Source of the DNA: Medicago truncatula | Lineage: Eukaryota > Streptophyta > Magnoliopsida > Fabales > Fabaceae | Reading direction: 5' to 3' | Assembly: GCF_003473485.1 (NCBI RefSeq) | Contig: NC_053049.1 | Span: 29,037,292-29,101,291 of the forward strand | Length of the DNA stretch: 64,000 nucleotides | Part shown: piece by piece, positions 35,130 to 46,027 of the stretch | Layout of the letters: each line of letters starts with the position of its first letter | Numbering within the stretch: position 1 is the first letter of the stretch | Position numbers and translations under genes: made by a program | Notes under the pieces: model-generated | Database searches by the model: none | Told to the model about the DNA's origin: nothing | Seen by the model: the letters and a program-made list of their open reading frames with translations, nothing else

Positions 35130-38100
35130 AAATTAAAAAACGCATGATTTGCTTTCTAATATAGTAAATGAGATTGAAGACATTTTTCAACTTGTTTAAG
35201 GCTCTTTCGACCCTTCCATAGCTGATACGCTCGTAGCCCTTATCCCTAAACTTGACCCTCCTAAAACCTATAAAGACTTCAGCCTCTGCAACATAACCTA
35301 TAAAATCATCACCAAAGTCCTTGTCCATCGCCTCAGACCGATCCTTAACAATATTATTGGTCCCTACCAAATCAGTTTTCTGCCAGGTAGGGGCACTTAT
35401 GACAACTCTTTTGTTTTGCAGGAAATTGCTCACTTTATGAGGAAATCTAAGAGGAAGAAAGGCTATGTTGCTTTCAAGCTTGATCTTGAGAAAGCATTTG
35501 ACAATGTTAACTGGGAGTTTCTTAATACTTGTCTTCATGATTTCGGATTTCCTGACGCCGCCATCAAACTCATCATGCATTGCGTCACTTCATCTACCTT
35601 CACCATCCTTTGAAATGGTAACAAATTGCCCCCCTTCAAGCCTACTCATGGCCTCCGACAAGGTGACCCATTGTCTCCCTACCTCTTCATTCTTTGTATG
35701 GAGAAACTTTCTCTGGCCATCAACAAAGTCGTCCTTCAAGGTGAATGGGATCCTATCCGTTTGTCTACAACCAGCCCCCACATATCTCATCTCCTGTTTG
35801 CGGATGACGTCCTTCTTTTCTCCAAAGCGAAGAATTCTCAACTCCGCTTCACCAAGGAGCTTTTTGATAGATTCAGTCAGGCTTCTTGCCTCAAGATTAA
35901 TCTCTCCAAATCAAGAGCTTTTTACTCTTCACGTATTCCTCATCAAAAAATCGCTACTCTTACCTCTTGATAAATATTTGGGCTTCCCGATCCTCAAAGG
36001 GCGCCCAAAAAAAAAAGTGATTTTAATTTTATCATTGAGAAAATGCAGACAAGACTCGCCTCTTGGAAAAATAAACTTCCCAATAGGCCAGGTAGATTGG
36101 CTCTTGCTTCCTCTATCCTCTCCTCCATTCCAGCATATTACATGCAGATTAACTGGCTCCGTCAAGGAAGTTATAACAACAAATGGCCAGAGATCACAAT
36201 CGTTGTACACCTCCCTCCCTCTTGTCGTGTCTGATTTCATCAACAACAACAACATCAGGTTCAACGCCGCAATTGATGATGCTTTCATTTGGCACCACAA
36301 TAAAAATGGAGTTTATTCTACCAAAAGCGGCTATAACTGGCTGCTCTCCCTTCAAGAATCTCAAGCTACCACCATCTCCTGGTCATGGATTTGGAAGACA
36401 AAAAATTCCAGAAAAATATAAGTTCTTAATATGGCTGGCATCAGGGACGGATCCAGAAATTTCAGAAAGCGGGGTCAAGATCGTTTATCATAAATATTTA
36501 AACAAAAATATATAAAATCATAACCATTAAAATGATGAAGTCATTACCATTAAGCAAAATAGTGAAAATTACAAAAAGGATATGACTATATCAAAAAACT
36601 AAAGACGCGAAGAATTACAATTTCCCTCTTCATGACGTCATATTTTGAAAGCGTTGCAAGATTTTTTCATTTTCAACACTATCAAATATATCACTCTCAA
36701 TGTATGTTACCAAGCAACCATTCAAAAACTGATCTCCCATACGTTTGCGCATTTGATTCTTCACAAATTTCATAGCAGAGAAACTCCTTTCAACAGTTGC
36801 AGTAGCCACAGGTAAAAGTAATGCTAACTTCAAAAGTAAATACACCATTGGATATTGAGTCTATCTTTCTTTTTCCAATTTGAAAATCCCTCGGTGAAAA
36901 ATGCATCCCAACCTTTGTTTTCACCAATCTCAAATCTCATAAGATAACAACATAAGCAAAACACATCATCTTTTGACACACTATATTCCAACCAACTACC
37001 GAATTCAAGAAACCAATCAGGATTAAACTTACGAAGAAAAGTCCCAAATGGTCGTTGCGGGAAATTATGTTCCTTTGGTTGACAAGGCCCTTTTGCTAAA
37101 TAAGCTCTTCGAATTTCATCTCTGTCATTTGGATGATAACATGACAATTGTTTCCTTTCTCCAGGATCAGCTGGAAGATTTTCCAAATCAACCTCTAGAA
37201 ATCCGTTTTTGAATGATGGCCCTGGTTGTTCATGTGTTGGTGTTGGTGTAGTTTCCACTTCATTAACTTCTTGAGACTCTGATGTTCTTTTGTAGTACCT
37301 TTCCATTTCTAGCATATTCAAATAATATAACTAATTAATTACTTGATTCCAATACAAGCACAAGTGAGACATAATAAAAATTGGGGCAAAAATACTAAAC
37401 CTAATAATACAGTATAAGTCAAAAATTGGGGAAAAAAATAGATCTCAATAATATAGTAGAACTAGAAGACAAAAATAAGAATAAAGGTAACAACTTACAT
37501 GGAATTATTGTTTATTAACAAAGCAACAACAACAGAAACATAAGGTTTTTGCAACAATAGTAGTGTGGAACTGGAAGTGAATCACTACTTATACTGGTGG
37601 TGTGGTGACATGATGTGGAATTGGAAGTGAATTGCTACAAAATAACAACAATAGTGGTGTGGTGTGAAACCAGAAGAGAATCGCTCAGCTATGTAACAGA
37701 AGGTTTTTGCAATTTTGCAAGTTGCAATTGCACACGCACGCCACACAGCACTTAACTTTTCATCTTTTTTTTTTGTTTGGTATAATTATAAAATACTAAT
37801 GCTAGGCCAATCTGCACATTAACTTTTCATCTTCTAGTGAGTTTGTGACCACTAATTTTCTTTTAATATTTTTTTCAATGTATAAAGTAAATGTAGTACT
37901 ACTATTTTTAACAAATATAATATAATAGTTTATATTGTTTGTCTCAAGTGTATAAATTGAGTTATGTGTGAGCAACCTAAAAAATTAAAGCGGGGTTTTC
38001 TTAAAGAAGAATATTATAGTGGGGTCAAACATATAAAAAGATGGTATTATTGGTTTAAAAAATTGACAAAGAGTGGGGTCAGCTGACCCCAAAACCCTCT

Positions 38101-39085
38101 ACTTGCATCTGTGCCTGACTGGCATGTCAGAATTCAATTCCTACTCTATTGCTGTTTCATCACAAGAATGTTACTCCTTCTCCAACTTGCACTCGTTGTG
38201 GCGTCTCTGATGAAACCGTGTTCCGCTGCTTACGCGACTACAACTACTCCACTATTATTTGGCATCAACTTGGATTCATAGAGCCATCTTTCTTCTTGGC
38301 TGCATGTATCAGAGATTGGTTAAGGGACTGTCTGAACAGCTCGCGCACCATCCTGTTCGTAGTTGGTTTGTGGTGGGTCTGGAGACAACGCAACGCCATT
38401 TGTTTGAATGACGAGGCCATTCCTCTCCATAGGTTGACATTGCACATTTATAATGCTATAAAAGATATCAAAATCTGCTTCTGTAAGCCTGCTCCAACTG
38501 CTCCTTCTGTCAGACATATAAAATGGAATAACGGTAACTTTGCTTGTACTATCCTCAACGTCGATGGCAGTTGTATTGGTACCCCAGCAAGGACAGGGTT
38601 CGATGGGTTAATCCACAATAGTGCAGGATTTTATCTGATTGGATTCTCGGGATTCCTTCCTCCTACTGCTGACATCTTAGAAGCAGAACTGACTGCCATC
38701 CTTCACGGCATCACTGTGGCTCAAGATATGGGATTTCAAGAGTTGGTTTGTTATTTCGATTCACTGATTTCTCTCAACCTCATTGCCGGTAACTCTTCGA
38801 AGTATCACGTCCACGCTGTTCTCATACAAGACATTAAAGACAAGCTTTCTCAAATGAATTGTTCGCTCCATCACACTATCCGCGAAGGGAATTATTGTGC
38901 ATATTTTCTGGCAAAGCTAGGTGCTAGCACAGATGACATCCTTTTGCTCCATTCGACTCCTCCTGATGATCTTCGCCCCTTGTTGAGGAATGACGCTCTC
39001 GGAACTTTGTTCTTGAGACCTTAGTCTCCTTTTGCTTTTTCTTTTCCTGCTTTTTCCCGTCTTGTTTTTTTAGCATTGTAACCAA
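35130..39085 (+). mobile_element. 5'-truncated L1-type LINE, interrupted by a hAT element
   Basis: The LINE begins inside its reverse-transcriptase domain: KTYKDFSLCNITYKIITKVL, SFLPGRGTYDNSFVLQ, GYVAFKLDLEKAFDNVNWEF, THGLRQGDPLSPYLFILCME and the catalytic LLFADDVLLFS. A C-terminal zinc-ribbon region (FLIWLA, then PTCTRCGVSDETVFRC) follows, then an RNase H domain (NVDGSCIGTPARTGF ... ILEAELTAILHGI ... YFDSLISLNLI) ending at 39024. A TGA replaces the usual Trp near 35611 and frameshifts follow near 35965 and beyond, so it is dead. The 3' end is probably the A-rich tail near 39078-39090. A 1.68-kb hAT lies inside it at 36442-38117. The lost endonuclease end fits 5' truncation during insertion. 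Confidence 0.93.
36442..38117 (-). mobile_element. Non-autonomous hAT element nested in the LINE
   Basis: 1,676 bp with ends CAGGGACGGATCCAG and, reverse complemented, CAGGCACAGATGCAA, flanked by 8-bp copies GCTGGCAT (36434-36441) and ACTGGCAT (38118-38125). The minus strand encodes two pieces of a TTF-zinc-finger hAT transposase: the N-terminal part (37321-36860: RPFGTFLRKFNPDWFLEFGSW, DVFCLCCYLMRFEIG, KGWDAFFTEGFSNWKKK) and the C-terminal dimerisation part (36848-36630: LLLPVATATVERSFSAMKFV, MGDQFLNGCLVTYIE). The catalytic core between them is deleted, so it cannot move by itself. Removing the insert and one target copy restores the LINE text FLIWLACQNSIPT, which shows the order of events. 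Confidence 0.93.
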
Positions 39086-39089
39086 AAAA

Positions 39090-39915
39090 AGAAAAACTTG
39101 ATGTGTAAATGTCAATGATATTAAATGAGAACAACTGTGAATTAGTGAGAAAAAATTTAAGATGTCATGTCTACTATAATATTTGTGTAAGAGTAAGAGA
39201 TGTTTATAAAAAAGATAAAGATAAAGATAAAGATTTGCATGATTTATTACACAAGGGGTTTAGGGTGTTACGCGACACATATGTTTGTCTTTGAATTTTG
39301 ACTAATCAATCAATTTTATCCTCAAATTAATTGAAGGTAAAAATTCCCTCATTCTTATAATGTTCAATCAATTTGATCCATGAGTCGACTTGGATCGATA
39401 ACAACATTGTCATGTGATGCAGACTTCAATGTCAGCTGACACGTAAGCAAGGATGATTTTTTATCAAAATGTTTTAGCATTGAATTTTTTTTACTGTTCA
39501 TGACCAACGGATCTATGACATTACTCCCCAATTTCTATAAATTTGAAACCCTAAATTTTCAATCTCTCCTTAACGATATGAAATCCTTAATTTCTATTCC
39601 CTAACATTTATAAGCTTCAATGCAATTTTACTCCAATGATGTCCCCTAAAACATTTTTTATGATTATTTTAATAGTTTAATTATAAATAACGTTACAGTA
39701 AAAAAATGAATTTATTTATTAAATTTAGGACAAATATTTTTAAAAAAAGTTAGGACAAATAGTTAATAAAAAATTAAAATATTTGTTAGAATAATTTATT
39801 TGATTTGGTTAATAGAAGATGGAGTTGAAGCAAATAGTTTGGATCGTATTCAGAACCCGCCAAAAGATGAATGAATTTCCCTTTCTGAATTTTCATATTT
39901 TCATTTCCCCACTAA
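39090..39915. other. Intergenic, upstream of histone H3
   Basis: AT-rich. A run of AAAGATAAAGATAAAGATA lies near 39215. No gene seen. Confidence 0.4.
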
Positions 39916-39925
39916 AGAATAGATC

Positions 39926-40656
<731 letters not shown>

Positions 40657-41149
40657 TCTTGTTGTTCGTGAGTTGTGAGAATGTCTAGGTTTTTTGTAGA
40701 TAACCGTTGCTATTTCTATGAATTTCTCTTAAGGATCTTGTGATGTTGTAATTCTGCTTAATACTCTCTATCAATGAAATTAATCGTTTTTTGGTCAATT
40801 ATTTCTTTTTGTTAGCTGTTCTAAGCCCTAATTTTCCTTCAATTTGTTTCGATTTGTTCAATTATTTCTTTTTGTGATCTGTTCCTAAACCTAATTCATA
40901 AAAGTATATCGTATCATTTGGAAAATTTGATATACATTGTGATTAATAACATTATTTCAAAGCAAATTGGTATATTTCTTGAAATCCAAAGATCATTACA
41001 TACAGAAGCTTAATCACCATTGCTTTGATTTCTGATAACTGTCTCTTGAGAGGTTAGTAAAGTTCCACCAAGAATTGAACTTGGGTTCTCCCGAATTTGT
41101 TCTTGGTGGAACTCATTAAGTACTCGAACCCAAATACTTGGTCATAACC
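40657..41149. other. H3 3' flank with a strong hairpin
   Basis: Contains the H3 3' UTR. At 41062-41074 and 41100-41112 GTTCCACCAAGAA and its exact complement form a 13-bp stem with a 25-base loop. The hairpin might be part of a small repeat; its role is unknown. Confidence 0.5.
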
Positions 41150-42335
41150 GTGAAATTGTGTATTTGATATGAAATTAGAGACTTACTAGGGTCTTTGGTT
41201 GTTTGTGTAGTAGCAAGTAGCTCTGTTACTTTGAAACTTAGCCCAATAGCTGCCAAAAACTTAACTTGAATAATCTGGCACTGAAACTGGTTCATAGCAT
41301 TCAAATTCCAGGTGAAAGTGTAAGTGTATCACATATCATGTTTCCTACATTGCAAGCATATGACAAAGCTGCTGCCAATTCCACTTCATTTACTCCTTCT
41401 GCAACCATACACCATACCTTACCCTTGTATGGCACATTGTTCTTTGGAGCTGGTAATGGTGCATAGTCTGTGATGTGTTTTTTCTTTCTTCCTGTTAAGG
41501 TCTAAACCATAAACTGGGGTTCTGTCTGTGTAGTAATAACCCCAGTGTTGCTGTGTCCCGGGACCTGGTTTTTGGTTTTTGTTGAAAGGTGAGAAGATGA
41601 AGGTGGGTATGGGGACACCAGGGCACATTGGTGTTTCGATTGGTGGTTTTGTTGTCATTCTTTGGATGAGATTGGGATTGTTTGTGGCTGCGTTGTAAAC
41701 GTTCACGTCAGGTTCTTTTATGTCTTGGAGTATCCGAGTTTTGACATGGCAAAGATGAGGGAATCAAGCATTTCGTCTAACAAGTTTATGTAGATTAAGC
41801 CTACCAAGGTCTCTTGTGGTAAAGTCTCTCCTAAATAGAGTAAAATCTAGGGGAATACTGTTGAGGGTCCTGTGACCATGGGAAATATGGGTATGCATCA
41901 ATAGAGAAAAATGAGTTGGTCATGTCAAAGAATTTGAGCATTGGTGCTATCACACCGTCTCTTTTGTTGGATTGGAATGTCCCGCTTGACGTTGGTAATG
42001 TTAATTGTAAGACATCCATGGCTAATGGGGTGTCACTTTTGATGCCTCTGATGTTCTGTGATTTGAGTGCTCTTTTGATGCTTTTCATTACTGGGCCAAG
42101 ATCATGCCACATTTTGTGATCTTGTTCTGAATTGTACTATAGTACTTCGTTTCCTACAAGTAAGAAGTGAATTAGGATTTTTGGGTGAGGATTGCCCTTG
42201 CTTATAAATATTTTTCATGCCATATCACTTCCAAGACAGTCACATCTCTGCAATCCTAATTAAGGTTTCATAAGCCGCTTTCGACTGATTCTTCTCTAAA
42301 TCAAGAATCTTGACGTGACCGTAATGCAATTTAGA
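41150..42335 (-). pseudogene. Beta-1,3-glucanase (GH17) pseudogene with X8/CBM43 tail
   Basis: Minus-strand segments in order: a decayed N-terminal part with LLVGNEV (the GH17 proton-donor Glu motif, near 42160); WHDLGPVMKSIKRALKSQNI, SIDAYPYFPWSQDP, INLLDEMLDSLIFAMSKLGY, NVYNAATNNPNLIQRM, VPIPTFIFSPFNKNQKPGPG; then the carbohydrate-binding tail PYKGKVWCMVAEGVNEVELA, AALSYACN, up to TKDPSKS. The segments lie in different frames and the N-terminal signal region is missing, so it is dead. Live relatives are wall-located enzymes cutting callose. It sits directly next to the ABCB relic. Confidence 0.85.
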
Positions 42336-43174
42336 ACTTTAATTTCAATTATGTTAACTGTAATTATGGTAGAGAATGAAGCACCTGGAAAAGGTTGGCC
42401 TTGAAAGAGATGCATAATACACTGTTTGAGTTGGAAATGAGCTCATCACGAATTCCAGTTTCCACAATGCTCCCTCCTTCAACAATAGCTATCGAAGTTG
42501 TTCTACCAATCATGACACTATAACAAGAGGTTCTTATATACTTTTCTCAAACTCTGCATTCAAAGCACTAAGTGCTTCGTCTAATAAAAGGACTGATGGA
42601 TTTTTAACTATAGCATGATATCTTATTGCAATCCTTTGCTTTTGTCCCCCTGCTAATTGTATCCCTCACCAACCTACAAAACAAATTTAGTATCTCTTAA
42701 AGCAAAATCAACTATCAAATATTAACGTTTTAGCTAATGAAAAGTATTTTCCATCCCTTGTCATGTACACACTTATTAGTCACAATATAGTATAGTTTCA
42801 TTGTTTACTTGTCCCCCCAAGAGTTAAACTCAAAAATTGAAGTTTTCATAGATACAAGCTCTATAACTTTTCTTCTAGTATTTTGCTGAGTCATCATTGC
42901 CATATCATTAAAAAAGCAACAAGGTTTATGTCACTGAGACTAAATTTACTAACAGAAAATATGTGGAGGACAAAGAAGGCAATTTTTATGGGAACTAACA
43001 CCAAAATTTAAGAATTTTATAGGGATGAAAAACACATTTCTTCCTAATTTATAATTATTTTCCTTGGTTACTCTAGTTTCCAGGGTCAAAAATTTTTTAC
43101 AGATAGAGTAGACTAGACTAGAGACTAAGAAAAAATTGTTAGAAACATTGCATTTAAATAGAGGTCACCTTGGT

Positions 43175-43463
43175 TATTGAAAACAAGATGGTGTATTGGT
43201 GATGGTACAAGAGTGTGAGTGATGCATGATCCTTGGTTACAGATGAGTCAATCAAATGGGGTGCAGTCCCCTCAAAGGCAAGAAGTGTAATTTGAGGGTA
43301 AGTGACTTGATGGTGCAAGGAAAAAGGAGGTGGGATGAAGCAAAAATCCAGCATCTGTTTTCAAATGGCGTGGCTGCAGCTATACTTGCGGTTCCCCTCC
43401 TATTGGTTGACAAAGATGATAGGGTAATTTGGAGTGAAGATTTGCATGGAAATTATAGTGTTT
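43175..43463 (+). mobile_element. LINE 3'-region fragment inside the ABCB relic
   Basis: Plus-strand text gives the region between RT and RNase H of plant L1 elements: RVSDLMVQGKRRWDEAKIQH, LFSNGVAAAILAVPLL, DRVIWSEDLHGNYSVWSG. The orientation is opposite to the ABCB relic. No tail or target duplication is clear. Confidence 0.78.
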
Positions 43464-43563
43464 GGTCAGGAAGATTGTTGATGAAAGAGTGAGCATCGGG
43501 AAGGTTTATTACCTGGAAATCTAATCCATCAGGAAGATTGTTGATGAAAGAGTGAGCATCTGA
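43464..43563. repeat. 33-bp duplicate of ABCB exon text
   Basis: TCAGGAAGATTGTTGATGAA and what follows (to GAGCATC) occurs at 43464 and again at 43529. The right copy belongs to the ABCB exon (LSDAHSFINNLPD), while the left abuts the LINE fragment. Perhaps a repair or slippage product at the LINE junction. Confidence 0.75.
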
Positions 43564-43740
43564 AAGGTCCAAAGCACGATTAACTAGTCCAATTTGATGT
43601 CTAAGCCATGCATTTTGGATCAAATTCCTTTATATCACTTCTATCTAATAGAATTTTACCAGAAGTAGTTCATAGAAACACTCAGTTTATGATATATAGT
43701 TGTGCTTTTTCCTGAACCACTCCCTCCTACAAGGGCCAAA

Positions 43741-44257
43741 ACTAGCATCCTAGAAGGGAAAACTGAAAACTAACTTGTAACCATATATGCTACATCAGCA
43801 ACAGTTTCTCTACACCACCAAAAAAAAAAGGCAACAGGATTTCAAATGAATATCCTAACATTCAAACCCATGATTTCAATTATATATAAGTTTTTATTAA
43901 AAGTTATGAGTGATTAAATAATTCTATTATATATGTTGGATAAACTATGTAAATATATGCAACGTATTACATCTAAATGTCAAACCTACCATTGCAATAA
44001 AATTATATTTAATTTGTTAAAAAAAATTAATTGAATATTCATATTTTTGTAATTTAAATAAAAAATTAATTAAACAAATTATAATTTCAATAAATTTCAG
44101 TTTTTATTTTTTATTTAATATCAAATTACTTTCTTTCTTCTTTTGTCACATTTTTTCTCATTTCAGTTTTTAATTCTTAACTCTCTCTATATATCTATTG
44201 TTCAATTTCGATCAGAAGTGAAAAGTCAAAACACAACGTATATAATCTGTGCATCCC
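43741..44257 (+). other. Gluconokinase promoter side
   Basis: Very AT-rich. A TATA-like CTATATATCT at 44188-44197 lies 60-70 bp upstream of the gluconokinase ATG. No gene or repeat is recognised in the rest. Confidence 0.45.
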
Positions 44258-45585
44258 ATGGCATCAAACAACAACGGTAAATGGTTTACAATTTCTCTTC
44301 CTCAACCTGCATATTCTTTTTTGTATGCAATTTTAATTAATTATTATTTAAATGTTATTGTTTTCACAGGTCCTGTTATTGTCGTGATCATGGGTGTCAG
44401 CGGTGCAGGGAAAACGTAAGTGTCCAATTCAGCCTATCCTATCAATAAACCTTAGATAACAAACATAACCACTTTATTTTTGTTTTTGTTCTTGTTATGT
44501 TATTTATTTATTTTCATGGCTTAAGCCAATTGTTTTTTTTTTTTTTTTCAACTATCAACAATTATTAGGATATATTAAAGAAAAATGATGATTCTTAAGT
44601 ATGGCTTCTGCAAGTGATTGTATTTTTATTTATTCTTTTTGTTTTAAAATCTGTGGTGATATGTTTGACAAATAACCTGTCAAACCAAATTTTAACACTG
44701 TTAAATGACTTATATGTTGGATATTTTTTGAACAGCACAATTGGTCAAAAGCTGGAAAAAGAGATTAAGTATAAGTTTCTTGATGCTGATGATTTTCATT
44801 CTCAATCAAACAAAGGTGTGTGTATATGACTATGTACAATTGCATTACAGTAAAGAAATATTTCCTTGTCTTTTTCCATGGATTTTCGAAAGTTGGGATA
44901 TCTCTGCATTTACGTAGTCAATATATTGGTGACCCGTGGATTCAGATTGGACAATTCACAAAAAATGCAGATTTGATTTACTTGAAAATCCAAAATACCA
45001 AACTGAAATTTGGACCGTCAAATTTGATCTAACGGTCACTAATGTGTCTTGACTACGTGAATTCATCATGGTATTCGACTTTGAGAAACCTTGGTTCTTA
45101 GTTCTGTGATGGTTAATTATCTTTTTGTTTGTTTCAACCTCATTTCTTTTAATACAACAGAAAAGATGAGGATGGGAATCCCACTTACAGATGAAGACAG
45201 GATGCCATGGCTTGAATCACTGAGAGATGCCATAAAAGAGTTCTTGATTAACAAAAAGGGTTTGGTTCTTGGTTGTTCTGCATTGAAGGAACAGTATAGA
45301 GAAATACTTAGATCAGGCGACCCTGATTATAGATTGCAGAGTTATGCAAGTGCTGTTAACTTCATTCTATTGGATGCTCCTGCTGAAGTGCTAATCGCTC
45401 GATTAAATAAGAGGGCTGCAGAAGGAAAACATTACATGCCTGCATCACTTCTGCAATCTCAGTTAGATTTGCTTAACATTGATGAGTCTGAGGGAATACT
45501 TAGAGTTGATGCTACTTTAAGTCCTGAATCCATTGTTAACACCATTAAAGAAATGCACCCTTTTCAGGGCTGCTTTCAATCATGA
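44258..45585 (+). CDS. Gluconokinase
   Basis: Exons 44258-44276, 44370-44415, 44736-44815, 45161-45585 with GT-AG borders, giving 189 residues, the expected size for plant gluconokinase. Residues 8-24 hold the Walker A loop MGVSGAGKTTIG, which is split between exons 2 and 3; then FLDADDFHSQSNKEKMRMGI (substrate-binding region), PLTDEDRMPWLESL, LVLGCSALKEQYREILR, YASAVNFILLDAPAEVLIARL, KHYMPASLLQSQLDLL. The enzyme phosphorylates D-gluconate with ATP to 6-phosphogluconate, feeding the oxidative pentose phosphate pathway. No targeting peptide is evident, so a cytosolic location is likely. It converges with the coiled-coil gene at 46-48.8 kb. No defects seen. Confidence 0.96.
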
Positions 45586-46027
45586 TTTTGTTGAACCTCA
45601 ATAATGGTTATGTTTAATTTCAATCATGATTAATTTTTCAAAGTTAGCATTGTAACTGTGTTTACAATTTTTAGTTTGTATATTTTAATTGATGATAAGA
45701 AGATACTACTACATACTTTCTACAAAGTTAACAATAATTTTCTGCATAACATCTAGTTAATTTTTATAAACATGTTTAGCTAAACAAAGTCACTAACATC
45801 GTCACAGAAAAAATCGTAGAAGAATTTAACTGAGAAAGTATTAACACTTTTGTCAAATCTGACATGAATAATAAACCAAAACTAAACAATTAAATTTCGA
45901 TTCATGTTCCTAGAGGTACATTAGTTGAGTTAGGCATTTCAAAGCGATTCCTCGGCAGGAACATTCCTCTTTTGGGGAAGGGAGGAGTGAAGAAAGTACT
46001 TTTCCATTTTGTCATCCCGGCAAAGTC
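45586..46027. other. Spacer between two converging genes
   Basis: 442 bp holding both 3' UTRs. Nothing else is recognised. Confidence 0.5.

Larger units (their letters stand above)
42385..43740 (-). pseudogene. ABCB transporter relic, first nucleotide-binding domain
   Basis: Minus-strand pieces: Walker A ALVGGSGSGKSTT (43737-43700); DLSDAHSFINNLPDGLDFQ up to a GT donor (about 43570-43515); after an acceptor TTTTGTAG, the ABC signature [11 protein letters not shown] (about 42658-42626), Walker [15 protein letters not shown], and ELISNSNSVYASLFQ (about 42440-42400). Stops and small deletions occur between, and the His/Arg of the H-loop region is lost. A LINE fragment sits between the two halves. 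Together with the NBD2 relic at 32.2 kb this may be one shattered ABCB gene. Confidence 0.85.
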
